A DNA stretch of 64,000 bases from CAVWCQ01 sp963753545. Lineage in GTDB: Bacteria; Chloroflexota; Anaerolineae; Aggregatilineales; Aggregatilineaceae. This document shows positions 18,405 through 28,179 of the stretch, in pieces. Below the pieces are notes generated by a model. That model was given only the letters and a program-made list of their open reading frames with translations. It was not told the DNA's origin and searched no databases. How positions within the stretch are numbered: position 1 is the stretch's first letter; each line of letters opens with the position of its first letter. The DNA is taken from the NCBI GenBank assembly GCA_963753545.1, contig CAVWCQ010000008.1:372001-436000 (forward strand). Direction: 5' to 3'. A program made the position numbers and the translations under genes.

Positions 18405-20258
18405 ATGGTCATTACCTTTAGTGGCATTTTAACAGGCATTGTGCTTGCGCCGATCATGGGCGCGATCATTATCCTGCTGCTCAAGCCCGAAGCGAAGCAA
18501 GAGGCCCGCATCGTCGCAGCGATGACGATGGGCATCACGCTGCTGCTGGCGCTGGGCGTCTTCTTTGGGTACAACACCGACGCGGCGAACAAGGCCAGCG
18601 AAGATATGGCGGCTGCGCCTCAAGCCCGCGCCGATGCCGATATTGCCGCCCAGGGCGCTCAGAATGCGCGCGACGCTGCCGATAAAGCCGACGCAGACGC
18701 CGCTGCGGCTGAAGCGGAGGGGGCGGATAATGCGGCAGCGCTGCGCGATCTGGCGGATCAGGCCGACGAAACGGCTAAGTCCGCTGAGGCCGACACTAAA
18801 ACAGCCGGCGAGCACGCGCAGACGCTGGAAGCGACCCGGCCCTACTTCGGCTTTGAAGACCGTGTGAAGTGGATCGAGGAGGTCGGCATTAGCTGGCATC
18901 TCGGCGTGGATGGATTGGCCGCGCCGATGGTCCTGCTGACGGCGCTGGCGGGCTTCTGCGGCGTGCTGATCTCGTGGGGCCTTGAGGACCGGGTGCGCGA
19001 ATTTTTGGCCTTCTTCCTGTTCCTGGTGGCGGGCGTGTTCGGTGTGTTCGTGGCGGTGGATATGTTCGTGCTGTTCTTCTTCTACGAACTGTCCATCTTC
19101 CCGATGTACTTCCTGATCGTGATCTGGGGCTGGCCCCCGACGCGCGAATATGCCGCCATGAAGCTGACGCTCTACCTGCTGATCGGCTCGGTGGTGGCGC
19201 TGATCGGGCTGCTGGCGCTTTACTTCAGGGCGGGTCCCTGGCTGATCGAAAACGGCTATACCAAACATTACAGCTTCGACTTCGTGGATTTGCAGATAGC
19301 GACCAGGGCGGGCGTGTTCAATACCCCGTTCTTTGGCTCTGGCTGGTCGGCAGTGACGACGGCGAAACTGTGGTTCCCGGCGATCTTCCTCGGGTTCGGC
19401 GTGCTGGCGGGCATCTGGCCGTTCCACAACTGGAGCCCCGATGGCCACGTCGCCGCACCGACTGCCGTCTCGATGATCCACGCGGGCGTGCTGATGAAAC
19501 TCGGCGCATTCTCGGCGCTGCGCGTTGGTGTGCAGCTTCTGCCGGAAGGTGCAAAAGTGCATCTACCCTGGATCATCTTCCTGGCACTGATCAACGTGGT
19601 GTACGGGGCGCTGATCGCCATGCGGCAGCGCGACTTTAAGTACGTCATCGGCTTCAGCTCCGTCTCGCATATGGGGCTGGTCACCATGGGCTTCGCCACG
19701 ATGAACGTCACCGGGATGACCGGGGCGGGCATGCAAATGTTTAGTCACGGCGTGATGACGGCCCTTTTCTTCGCCTGCGTCGGCATGGTCTATGACCGCG
19801 CCCACACGCGAGATATCCCCAGCCTGGGCGGATTCGCGCAAAAACTGCCCTGGGCGGCGGTAGCCTTCATCATCGGCGGCTTTACCAGCATGGGTATGCC
19901 GGGCCTGAGCGGGTTCGTCGCAGAACTGCCGATCTTCGTCGGGCTGTGGAAAAAACCCGTTTTTATGCCAGCGGCAGGCTGGCCCACCGAAACCTTTAAT
20001 TATTACGGCGTCATCGCCTTAATCGCGGCGCTGGGTATCATCGTGACGGCGGCTTATGTGCTGCGCGTTGTGGGGCAGGTTTTCTTCGGGACATTCAACG
20101 AGGAACGCTATCCCCATGTCACGCCGATCACGATCTTCGATAAGATCGCTCTTGGTACGCTGGTTTTCTGGCTGATTCTGCTTGGCGTCTATCCCCGGCT
20201 GATGGCTCCGGTGATTGAGTCGGGCGTGCGGCCTATCGTGTCGCTGTTCGGAGGTTAA
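18405..20258 (+). CDS. nuoM: NADH-quinone oxidoreductase subunit M, second copy with an Ala-rich insert
   Basis: An intact 617-residue NuoM paralogue. Conserved parts are WHLGVDGLAAPMVLLT, FFFYELSIFPMYFLIV (channel Glu), WPFHNWSPDGHVAAPTAVSMI and YVIGFSSVSHMGLVTMG. Between the second membrane segment and GFEDRVKWIEEVGI there is an insert of about 85 residues (roughly 54-138) made mostly of Ala, Asp, Glu, Lys and Gln. It has a heptad-like pattern and looks like an extended helix or coiled coil. It would project from the membrane arm on the side of that loop. The divergence from the first nuoM suggests an old duplication with separate positions in the complex. Confidence 0.94.
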   Translation: MVITFSGILTGIVLAPIMGAIIILLLKPEAKQEARIVAAMTMGITLLLALGVFFGYNTDAANKASEDMAAAPQARADADIAAQGAQNARDAADKADADAAAAEAEGADNAAALRDLADQADETAKSAEADTKTAGEHAQTLEATRPYFGFEDRVKWIEEVGISWHLGVDGLAAPMVLLTALAGFCGVLISWGLEDRVREFLAFFLFLVAGVFGVFVAVDMFVLFFFYELSIFPMYFLIVIWGWPPTREYAAMKLTLYLLIGSVVALIGLLALYFRAGPWLIENGYTKHYSFDFVDLQIATRAGVFNTPFFGSGWSAVTTAKLWFPAIFLGFGVLAGIWPFHNWSPDGHVAAPTAVSMIHAGVLMKLGAFSALRVGVQLLPEGAKVHLPWIIFLALINVVYGALIAMRQRDFKYVIGFSSVSHMGLVTMGFATMNVTGMTGAGMQMFSHGVMTALFFACVGMVYDRAHTRDIPSLGGFAQKLPWAAVAFIIGGFTSMGMPGLSGFVAELPIFVGLWKKPVFMPAAGWPTETFNYYGVIALIAALGIIVTAAYVLRVVGQVFFGTFNEERYPHVTPITIFDKIALGTLVFWLILLGVYPRLMAPVIESGVRPIVSLFGG

Positions 20259-20261
20259 ACT

Positions 20262-21782
20262 GTGAACTTCTCGACAGACACCCAGGCGAGTATCATCGCC
20301 ATTCTACCGGAAGTTTTGATGACCATCCTGGCCCTGGTCGTGCTGGGATATGACCTGCTCCTGCCGGAAGAACGGCGGGGGAACGTCGGCTATATCGCTG
20401 GATTCGGGTTGATGGCGATTGCGGGTTTCATCTTCACGATTGGCCTGCCGCCGAACAATCCCAGCGACCAACTGCTGCTGGGCGGGATGATCCGCCACGA
20501 CGATATGGCGCAGATCTTCCGCGTGATGGTCATTCTGACGGGTGCGCTGTGCTGTTTGATCAGCATGGGCGTGCCGACGCTGCGGGCGCGCGGCGACTAC
20601 TACGCGGTGCTGATCGTGGCGGTTATCGGGGCCAGTTTGATGAGCGCCGCCGCTGACCTGATCATGGTCTTCATCGCGATTGAAACCTCATCGATCACGC
20701 TCTATCTGCTGGCGGGCTTTTTGCGGAACGATGATCGCAGCACGGAAGCGGGCCTGAAATATTTCCTGTTCGGCGCGTTCACGTCTGCGATCATGCTCTA
20801 CGGGCTGAGCCTGCTCTACGGCTTTACGGGCGAGACGGGTATCTACCGGATTGGGCGGACACTGGCGACGGGCGGCTTTTCGGATGCGCCCGTGGTGCTG
20901 GCGCTGGGCCTGATCACGGTGGGATTCGGTTTTAAGATATCGGCGGTTCCCTTCCATTTCTGGGCACCGGATGTGTATGAAGGCGCGCCGACACCGATTA
21001 CGACGCTGATCAGCACAGTAAGCAAGGCGTCCAGTTTCGCCCTGCTGCTGCGCTTCATGCTGGCGACCTTCCCGCCGCCTGTATTGGCAGGCGCGGCGCT
21101 TGAGATCAAAGACTACAGCGTGTTCTGGGTGACTCTGTTCGCGGTGATGTCCGTGATCACGATGATCCTGGGCAATGTGCTGGCCCTGATGCAGACGAAC
21201 ATCAAGCGCCTGCTGGCCTATTCGTCTATCGCGCAGGCCGGGTATGTGCTGATGGGCGTTGCGGCGATCTCCACGGACAAAAGCGGCGACGGCGCGGCGG
21301 CAGTGGCCTTTTATATGTTTATGTACGTGCTGACGAACGTGCTGGCCTTCGGCGTGATTATCGTCTTCAGCAACGTGACGGGCAGCGACAACATCTCGGA
21401 TATGGCTGGACTCAGCCGCCGCAGCCCGACTTTGGCGCTGGCAATGACGCTGGCGATCCTCAGTCTGGCGGGTGTGCCCCCGGCGGCGGGATTTGTCGGC
21501 AAACTGCTGCTCTTCCGGGCGGCGGTGGACGCTAACCTGACGTGGCTGGCGCTGATCGGCGTGATCAACGTGATCGTGGGGCTGTACTACTACCTGATCA
21601 TCGTCAAGGTCATGTACATGGATCGCGGCGTGCACGAGGATCAGCCGATCAAGATTGAAACGCCCTACGCCTGGGCACTGGGCATCTCAGCGGCGGGCGT
21701 GCTGCTGTTCGGCACGTTCCTGATCGGCCCGCTGCTCAACTGGGCGACGGACGCGGCGCACTCACTGTACGTGCTGCTGTAG
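20262..21782 (+). CDS. nuoN: NADH-quinone oxidoreductase subunit N
   Basis: An intact 506-residue subunit that starts with GTG three bases after nuoM. NuoN motifs: FIAIETSSITLYLLAGF (channel Glu), GLKYFLFGAFTSAIMLYGLSLLYG, FKISAVPFHFWAPDVYEGAPTP and NIKRLLAYSSIAQAGYVLMG. It is the last gene of the operon and is followed by a palindromic repeat and an intrinsic terminator. Confidence 0.96.
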   Translation: MNFSTDTQASIIAILPEVLMTILALVVLGYDLLLPEERRGNVGYIAGFGLMAIAGFIFTIGLPPNNPSDQLLLGGMIRHDDMAQIFRVMVILTGALCCLISMGVPTLRARGDYYAVLIVAVIGASLMSAAADLIMVFIAIETSSITLYLLAGFLRNDDRSTEAGLKYFLFGAFTSAIMLYGLSLLYGFTGETGIYRIGRTLATGGFSDAPVVLALGLITVGFGFKISAVPFHFWAPDVYEGAPTPITTLISTVSKASSFALLLRFMLATFPPPVLAGAALEIKDYSVFWVTLFAVMSVITMILGNVLALMQTNIKRLLAYSSIAQAGYVLMGVAAISTDKSGDGAAAVAFYMFMYVLTNVLAFGVIIVFSNVTGSDNISDMAGLSRRSPTLALAMTLAILSLAGVPPAAGFVGKLLLFRAAVDANLTWLALIGVINVIVGLYYYLIIVKVMYMDRGVHEDQPIKIETPYAWALGISAAGVLLFGTFLIGPLLNWATDAAHSLYVLL

Positions 21783-21783
21783 G

Positions 21784-21843
21784 CCCTCACCCCGGCTCGC
21801 AAAAGCGGCCCCTCTCCCACGCAAAAGAGCGGGGAGAAGGGGA
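21784..21843. repeat. Paired-palindrome intergenic repeat, copy 4
   Basis: CCCTCACCCCGGCTCGC is followed by an AAAA loop, a short GCGG arm and CCCCTCTCCC ... GGGGAGAAGGGG. Confidence 0.6.
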
Positions 21844-21861
21844 GAAAAGATAGGAGAATTA

Positions 21862-21894
21862 GGGGCGCGGCTGAGTGGCTGCGCCCCTTTTGTT
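21862..21894 (+). terminator. Intrinsic terminator of the nuo operon
   Basis: A GGGGCGC ... GCGCCCC stem with an extra inner GC/GC pair is followed by TTTTGTTT. It lies 80 bases after the nuoN stop codon. Confidence 0.85.
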
Positions 21895-21901
21895 TCCCTT
21901 G

Positions 21902-23647
21902 TTACTGGATGCCCCACCACCACCAGTTTCCGACGCTGCCAACGCCCATCAGGCGCGCGCCGTCCACACTGAAATCGAGCGCGGCAAGTGGTTCACTGAG
22001 CGCGATCTTCTGCCCCAAAACGGCTCCTGTCGAGGCGTTCCACAGAGAGATGCTGTGTTCGGCTGTGGCTGCATCGCTCGCCCCTGCGCCGCCAACGGCT
22101 AAAACGGTGCTGTCTGTGCTGAAGGCCAGAAAGCGCACAGGCGTATACTGGCTGGTTGCCTGGATGGTAACCTGCGGCGTCCCGGCGGGGAAGGCGTATA
22201 ACTCAACCGCGCCCGTTGCCCGCCCGACTGCTAACTGCGTACCGTTGGGACTCAGGGCGATGGCTGGCGGGACGAGGTCGCTGCCCGCTGTGCCCGCCAG
22301 AACCTTCACTTCCGTTTGAGTCGCCAAATCCCAGATATGCACGGAGCCATCCGCACAGGCCGAAACCAGCATTTTACTGTCGGAACTGAAGGCGATAGCG
22401 CCAACTGGCGAGGAATGCATCAGAGGCGCGCGCTGCACGCCTGTCCCCGTTTCCCAAATCCAGACGGCGGTTGGATCGGTGCTGCCGCTCGCTCCGGTAC
22501 TGACGGCGAGTAACTCACTTTTCAGGCTAAAGCCCATTTTGTTGATCGATTTGAAGGGCAGTTGGAAAGCATATCTTTCAACGGCAACAATCCCGGCACT
22601 GTCGCCAATTTCCCACAGGCGCAGGATGCTCGTGGTATTGCCCGGCAGGACCGATTCGGCGGTTGCCATACGGAGAAGCGGGGCCTGGCCCTGATTGGTG
22701 GCAGCCCCGATTGCATAATAGGCACGCTCACCGTTGGGGAAAGTAGTCGGCATCTGCATGGCGTCGCCAGGATAATAGGAAATTGCCCGGCTGGGGCTGG
22801 TGATCACGATCAGATCGCGATCCCCATTCGGCATAAAGGCGGCGGTGATCGGTGTCCCGCTGAGCGCTCCCTGCGTGATGAACTTGATCTGCGCCGCGTT
22901 CGAGGCGTTGATCGCGAGGCCGTTCCCGGTGGGCAGGGTCGTATTACCCGTGCTGGCCGGGGGTGTGCCAATGGGCTGGAGCCAATAATCGTTGGAAGTA
23001 GCGTCCCCTTCCATCACCCAGCCGTTAACCGCCAATCCGCTGCTGCCTACGTAACTGATCTGCCACCACGTCTTGATCCCATCGCAGCGGGGGCCGCCTG
23101 TTACATTAAACTGGCCGTTGGGCAGGAGCAGCCCGGCAACCGCGCTGCTCTGCGTCGGCTGCTGGCGGATGTTGACTGATCCGGTGGCGATGGATGTGCC
23201 CTGACCGCCGACCCACAAACGAGCCGCCATGCTGCCCGTGCAAACGACCTGACCAACCACGACATTCTGCGGGGCGCTGGTGGTTGGGACCGGGGTGGCT
23301 GGGACATTACTGCCGAGATTGGGGCTGCACAGGAAGAGGATCTTGCGGTCCGCTGAAACCCGGTAATCATAGGTCGTGCCCTGGTAGGTGAACAGGACGC
23401 GGTAACCGCTGGTCTGCACCTGGGTATAGGTCTGCCCGGCGAGTGGACAGCCCAGGCTGGTATCGGGATAAACTGATTGTTCGTAGGACCAACTCCCCAT
23501 ATTGGCAAGGGTCAATGACCGCCCAAGCTTGGCGCTGAGATCGGCCAGGGCATCATTAACCTGCTGCGGAGTTGTTTGAGCATGGGTGATCAGTGGAAGG
23601 CAAAATAGGACTACTGCCGCCAGAACGAGGCACAGTCTGCGAAGCAT
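21902..23647 (-). CDS. Secreted protein with a bacterial SH3 domain and a WD40-like beta-propeller
   Basis: About 581 residues. The start at 23647 was chosen for its AAAGGGGG Shine-Dalgarno and the signal peptide MLRRLCLVLAAVVLFC. Residues 30-130 hold a small Cys-containing domain (DTSLGCPLAGQTY). Residues 155-220 look like an SH3b domain (SVNIRQQPTQSSAVAGLL, then WWQISYVGSSG). The second half is a beta-propeller; the clearest WD40-like blades are VGAIAFSSDSKMLVSACADG with SVHIWDLATQTEV, and FLAFSTDSTVLAVGG. Such proteins are common on Chloroflexota surfaces and probably bind ligands or cell-wall material. No catalytic site was seen. Confidence 0.8.
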   Translation of the reverse strand: MLRRLCLVLAAVVLFCLPLITHAQTTPQQVNDALADLSAKLGRSLTLANMGSWSYEQSVYPDTSLGCPLAGQTYTQVQTSGYRVLFTYQGTTYDYRVSADRKILFLCSPNLGSNVPATPVPTTSAPQNVVVGQVVCTGSMAARLWVGGQGTSIATGSVNIRQQPTQSSAVAGLLLPNGQFNVTGGPRCDGIKTWWQISYVGSSGLAVNGWVMEGDATSNDYWLQPIGTPPASTGNTTLPTGNGLAINASNAAQIKFITQGALSGTPITAAFMPNGDRDLIVITSPSRAISYYPGDAMQMPTTFPNGERAYYAIGAATNQGQAPLLRMATAESVLPGNTTSILRLWEIGDSAGIVAVERYAFQLPFKSINKMGFSLKSELLAVSTGASGSTDPTAVWIWETGTGVQRAPLMHSSPVGAIAFSSDSKMLVSACADGSVHIWDLATQTEVKVLAGTAGSDLVPPAIALSPNGTQLAVGRATGAVELYAFPAGTPQVTIQATSQYTPVRFLAFSTDSTVLAVGGAGASDAATAEHSISLWNASTGAVLGQKIALSEPLAALDFSVDGARLMGVGSVGNWWWWGIQ

Positions 23648-23770
23648 AAAACCCCCTTTGAGGAAAAACGAAGCACAGTGGTAACACTCAATTGTGGGGG
23701 AGGATCGCCGGAAAGGCAAGAGCGACCCTCACCCCCTGAGATGATTTACTGGATCTCCCTGTGCCTTAGA

Positions 23771-24926
23771 CTACTCATGGGCCATGATTATTTGTTCATA
23801 ACTGATCCGTGGGCCAATCGACACCTCGCCATCAGGATCAAGCCGTCCCCTGTCAATGGCGACCATGAATCCGGATAACCCTGTGGTAATCCCGAAATGT
23901 TTCTCAATAGAGCGGGGAAGCAGGGAATTTGCGTTTTCAGGATCAAAGTGATCCGCATCGAAAATCCGCAGGGCAATCATATCACCAGGAACAATCGTCA
24001 CATTGCCCGTCGTGATTTTATCCTCGCTGAAGGCAATTCTCAGGTCAATGATGCTATTGCTTATCTCCGGCAGTGTCTCATTCATGGCATCGTCAACCGA
24101 AATCGTCCGAATATAGTTTTGGATGCCGACTTGAACCGTAAACCAGTTCCCTCCTGGTGTTTGTGTTCTCAGGGTAATATTCTGTCCATTAGGCACACTC
24201 GGTTCGAGATCGATGCTCATGACAATCCCGGTCAGATAGATAGGCGTGATATTGCCGTCAAATTCCTCGTCATCATCATATTGCCCTAGCAAGGATAAAG
24301 CCGGCGCTTCGTCGCCCTCAATGAACCCAATGGGGATGGGCAGCAGTTGATCGGGGTTGACGGTGACTGTCTCCGGATCGGCATACGCCATCGCTTTGGC
24401 GGCAGTGTCCCAATAGGGCAGCCGGAAGGTCAGGTCGTCCGGTACGTCGGGGAACACAATGTCTGCCGGGTCCATCGTCGGCATCGGGGTTGGACTTGGG
24501 AGGTACGGGAATCTCGCTGGCTGGCAGGAATTTGCTGCCATCATACCCATATTGTTCGGTTGTCTCGACCGCGAGCGGCGTGCCATCGGTTGTGCTCACA
24601 AGATCAGCTTTCACGGCTCGCAGTTCGCCATCTTCCGTGACCAACACCAGCCATACCCCGTTGGCAATCGCACCCAGTGGTGTATTGGCGGCGTCAAACC
24701 AGCCGGTTACTTCAACCCCTGTGCGCGGAAATTCAGCATCAACCTGTCCAAAGGTGTCCGGTTCCAGGCTGCGGACATTAACCCCGTTGGGAATATTGAT
24801 ACACAGCGATTGTGATGGAGTGCAGCCTGTGGGAGAATCCTGTGCGCTGCTCAAACTGAAGGTTGTTGCCAGGATACCACTGAGCAAGATAATGGTTAAG
24901 ATGCTGAATTTTCGTTGATTTATCAT
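23771..24926 (-). CDS. Secreted hypothetical protein, frameshifted
   Basis: Two frames join into about 384 residues. The first has a signal peptide (FSILTIILLSGILATTFSLS) and a Cys pair (SPTGCTPSQSLCINI). The frame changes near 24503: an extra A separates IPVPP from SPTPMPTMDPADIVFP. The second part is acidic and beta-rich, with PIYLTGIVMSIDLEPS and MIALRIFDADHFDPEN. The TP linker and the signal peptide match the style of neighbouring secreted proteins. I do not recognise the domain. Confidence 0.65.
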
Positions 24927-25054
24927 ATTCCCTTCAAATCAAGCAAAAGACATGTCATGCATGCCATCATTATAGAGTGTTTTTGATTAAGTAAAAGTTG
25001 ATTTGTTGCGGTAGAATGAGCGCTTCGCTCCTGGCTATCTCCGATTGAGGTCCA

Positions 25055-25582
25055 ATGAATAACCTGCCCATTCCCATGCTGATCATCACCGGACCCGTTG
25101 GCGTCGGCAAGACGACGGCGGCGTTCGCCGTGTCCGATATCCTGAATGAGCGCGGCATCCCACATGCCGTTGTGGATCAGGATGCGCTGCGCCAATGTTA
25201 TCCCAGCCCGGCAGATGATCCGTTCCATATCGCGCTGGGGCTGCGCAATCTGGCGGCGGTATGGCGCAATTATCACGAGGCGGGCGCTCAGCGGCTGATC
25301 CTGGTTGATGTGGTGGAGACACGCGAGCAGCGGGAGGATTATCAGCAGGCGATTCCGGGGGCGGTGATCCAGATCGTCCGGCTGAGTGCGAGTTTGGCGA
25401 CGCTGCTGCGGCGATTGGAAGGGCGCGAAGTGGGCGCAAACCTGGACTGGCACCAGAAGCGGGCCGCCGAGTTGATCGCGCTGATGGATGATCGGCGGGT
25501 GGAGGATATTCTGATCGACACGGACGACAAGCCGATCAGCGCCGTTGCGCGGGAGATTTTGGAGAGGGCGGGGTGGAGGTGA
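25055..25582 (+). CDS. P-loop kinase-like ATPase
   Basis: A 175-residue protein with a Walker A motif at the start (ITGPVGVGKTTAAFAV). A conserved Asp pair follows in PHAVVDQDALRQCYP. Then comes LILVDVVETREQRE and an Arg-rich lid (LRRLEGREVGANLDWHQKR). The layout matches small-molecule kinases of the adenylylsulfate/gluconate kinase type or zeta-toxin-like kinases; the substrate cannot be named. A GAGG Shine-Dalgarno precedes the ATG. It stands alone, 60 bases before an antitoxin-like gene. Confidence 0.75.
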   Translation: MNNLPIPMLIITGPVGVGKTTAAFAVSDILNERGIPHAVVDQDALRQCYPSPADDPFHIALGLRNLAAVWRNYHEAGAQRLILVDVVETREQREDYQQAIPGAVIQIVRLSASLATLLRRLEGREVGANLDWHQKRAAELIALMDDRRVEDILIDTDDKPISAVAREILERAGWR

Positions 25583-25608
25583 GACACGCTTACTTCTGTA
25601 GGGGAGGG

Positions 25609-25617
25609 TGCTATAAT
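25609..25617 (+). promoter_or_regulatory. Extended -10 promoter (TGCTATAAT)
   Basis: TG-n-TATAAT lies 27 bases before the antitoxin-like start codon at 25644. No clear -35 box was seen, as is usual for extended -10 promoters. Confidence 0.6.
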
Positions 25618-25643
25618 TGGCTCAAAACATGGAGGAATCCACT

Positions 25644-25865
25644 ATGACAACAAAAACAATCAACATCCAGGAGGCGGATTTTAACGATCTGCTGGCATTG
25701 GTGCGAGAAGGCACAGAAGTGATCCTGATGGAAGGGGATACGCCGCTGGCGCGCCTAACGCCGATGGAATTTGATCAGCGCACCCCAGATTTACACCCCG
25801 GCGGTTGGATCAGCGACGATTTTACCGATCCGTTGCCGGATGAGTTCTGGCTAGGTGAGGAATGA
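25644..25865 (+). CDS. Orphan Phd/VapB-like antitoxin
   Basis: A 73-residue protein that begins MTTKTINIQEADFNDLLALV and continues REGTEVILMEGDTPLARLTP. This matches the N-terminal DNA-binding part of Phd/YefM-type antitoxins. The acidic C-terminal end (FTDPLPDEFWLGEE) is the type that masks a PIN toxin. GGAGG precedes the ATG at 25644. No PIN-domain gene follows; the next 700 bases are AT-rich and hold only gene remnants. The toxin may have been lost. Confidence 0.75.
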   Translation: MTTKTINIQEADFNDLLALVREGTEVILMEGDTPLARLTPMEFDQRTPDLHPGGWISDDFTDPLPDEFWLGEE

Positions 25866-25973
25866 TGACAAGGAGCATCGTTTCGTACTCCTTGCCATAT
25901 CCACTGTATTCAATATCCTTAACTTCCTGGAATATCCCAGTTATCCAAGCTGTTTCTTGCCACAGTAATTTTG

Positions 25974-26409
25974 TCATCTCTGGTTACAAGGACCGTATGC
26001 TCTTAAGCAGTTACGTTTTTCAGCTTCAACTGCAATCCATTGCGCCTCACTAGAAGATAGATCAAGGCACTTCTGGATTTCTTCACTATCGAGCATACAA
26101 ACTTCCATTGTTCGAACCATATCCGGTTGTGCACAAATAAGCACGAGAGTAAACATCCGCATTTTGTATCAGCGAAGCAATATCTTCCACATGATCCGAA
26201 TCAAAACGAAATCGCCTAGTGTTCGCGTTGCACTACGCTTAAGCAATCTTGGCTGTTGTGCTATGCTTCATATATAAAACAGCATCGTTTATCCAGTAAA
26301 CTGAGCGTAAATCATCCTGTGTTTCGATCAGCCGTAGAGTAACGGGCTATCATTACGACATAATTTGTATAAAACTGCGCCGTGCATCATTTCTTTCTCG
26401 AATAGACAT
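25974..26409 (-). pseudogene. Eroded small gene in an AT-rich island
   Basis: A start ATG at 26409 has a strong AGGAG site, but its frame stops after 18 codons (MSIRERNDARRSFIQIMS). Further downstream, other frames give protein-like stretches: PVTLRLIETQDDLRSVYWIN, FRFDSDHVEDIASLIQNADV, then SEEIQKCLDLSSSEAQWIAV. This looks like one small gene broken by several indels or stops. The interval 25866-26560 is clearly richer in AT than its neighbours, which fits transferred DNA that is decaying. The family is unknown. Confidence 0.4.
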
Positions 26410-26504
26410 GTGTTACTCCTCTATATAATAAACTGTATTTACTTCTTTAGTCGCAGATTTTTTACATAAGGGTTGTGTGCTTTAATTAGAATTATCTATT
26501 TTGC

Positions 26505-26530
26505 TTTTCTCCGCGCTCTCCGCGGTAAAA
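26505..26530. repeat. ACCGCGGAGA-type repeat, inverted copy
   Basis: TTTTCTCCGCGCTCTCCGCG, then GTAAAA: the reverse of the elements at 18291 and 29277. It lies upstream of proS. Confidence 0.65.
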
Positions 26531-26654
26531 CTATTTTTCTCCCGCGCTTGAGACTCTGCCCCTTCATGCGGTACAATGTGCGCTCCAATTCCGGTTAACG
26601 GCTTATCCAAAGGGCAGTCAGATCCCCTTTTTGCAATCAAGGAGCAAATTCATC

Positions 26655-28106
26655 GTGTCTCAGCAGGGCGTCACTCCGCAAAGCGAAGATTTTTCCCGGT
26701 GGTATACCGATGTCGTCCAGAAAGCCGACCTCGCGGATTATTCCCCCGTGCGCGGCTGCATGATCATCAAGCCCTACGGCTATGAAGTGTGGGAAGGCGT
26801 CAAGGGCGGGCTGGATCGCCGCTTTAAGGCGACAGGCCACCAGAACGCCTATTTCCCGCTGTTCATCCCGGAAAGCTTTTTGAAGAAAGAAGCCGAACAC
26901 GTCGAGGGCTTCTCGCCGGAACTGGCTGTCGTGACCATCGGCGGCGGCAAGGAACTGGAAGAGCCGCTCATCGTGCGCCCCACCTCCGAGACGATCATCG
27001 GCTGGGCGTTCCAGAAGTGGATTCAGTCGCACCGCGATCTGCCCCTGCTGATCAACCAGTGGGCGAATGTCGTGCGCTGGGAGCTGCGCACCCGCCTGTT
27101 TTTGCGCACGATGGAATTTCTGTGGCAGGAAGGCCACACCGCCCACGCCACCCATGAAGAGTCGCTCGAAGAGACGATGCGGATGCTCGGCGTGTATACC
27201 GATTTTGCCGTGAACGACGCGGCGATCCCGGTCATTCCGGGGCGCAAGAGCAACCAGGAACGCTTCGCCGGGCGCGCTTAGCCAGCTTCAGCATCGAGGC
27301 GATGATGCGTGACGGCAAAGCCCTGCAATCCGGGACTAGCCACGACCTGGGCCAGAATTTCGCCAAAGCGTTTGAAATCCAGTTCACGGACGAAAACAAC
27401 GAGCTTCAGCACTGCTGGACCACCTCCTGGGGCGTCAGCACGCGCATGGTCGGCGCGATTGTCATGACGCACGGCGACGATCAGGGACTGCGCCTGCCGC
27501 CGAAGATGGCTCCCATCCAGGTGGTGATCGTGCCGATCTCGCGCAACGAAGACGAGCGCGGCCCGGTGATGGAAGCCGTGACTCGTATCGCGGCCCTGCT
27601 GACGTGACGCGAATATCCGCGTGCATGTCGATAAGCGCGATAACATGTCGCCCGGCTTCAAATACAATGACTGGGAAATGCGCGGCGTGCCGCTGCGGAT
27701 GGAGATCGGGCCGAAGGATGTGGCGAAAAACAGTGTCGCCCTGGCCCGGCGCGATATCCCCGGCAAAGCGGGCAAGGAATTCGTCTCGCAGGATGGGATC
27801 GTCGCCGCCGTGCTGGATCGGCTGAACGCGATCCAGGCTAATCTGCTGCAACAGGCGACCGAATTCCGCGACAGCCATCTGCACGAAGTCACCAGCAGCT
27901 ACGAGGACTTTATCAAGGTGCTGGAAAACGAATGGGCGCTGGTCTGGTTCTGCGGCGGCGCGGCGTGCGAGGCAAAGGTCAAAGAGGATGCGCAGGCGGC
28001 CAGCCGCTGCTTCCCGCTCGATCAGCCGCATCCCGGCGAGACGGGCAAGTGCATCATCTGCGGCGAGGAAGCCAGCGAAATGGCCTATTTCGCCAAGTCG
28101 TACTAA
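26655..28106 (+). CDS. proS: Prolyl-tRNA synthetase (archaeal/eukaryal type), frameshifted
   Basis: About 483 residues after repair. It charges tRNA-Pro. Class II motifs: VRPTSETIIGWAFQKWIQSH, LRTMEFLWQEGHTAHA (motif 2), GTSHDLGQNFAKAF and WTTSWGVSTRMVGAIVMTHG (motif 3). It lacks the YbaK-like insert of bacterial ProRS and ends in a four-cysteine zinc domain (CGGAACEAK ... CIICGEEA) and a terminal Tyr, marks of the archaeal/eukaryal type. The GTG at 26655 follows AAGGAG. Breaks: two extra bases between FAG and ASFSIEAMM near 27270-27279, and an extra T near 27606 before ANIRVHVDKRDN. A TACAAT box lies near 26570. Confidence 0.93.
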
Positions 28107-28117
28107 TCTTACTTTCA

Positions 28118-28139
28118 GGGCGGGTATGCATACCCGCCC
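28118..28139. repeat. 22-bp perfect palindrome (REP-like)
   Basis: GGGCGGGTAT followed by GCATACCCGCCC is self-complementary end to end. It lies 12 bases after the proS stop codon and may end transcription or protect the mRNA. Confidence 0.7.
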
Positions 28140-28179
28140 CACCCAAAAAATCATTTAAACACGAAAGGAATCGGACCTC

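Noticed and set aside
20688..21635. Open frame of 315 codons on the minus strand
   Set aside because: It is antisense to nuoN and consists of His/Arg/Gln-rich shadow sequence.
26090..26125. GTTCGAAC word resembling a tRNA T-loop
   Set aside because: No acceptor stem, anticodon arm or CCA-like end could be found around it.
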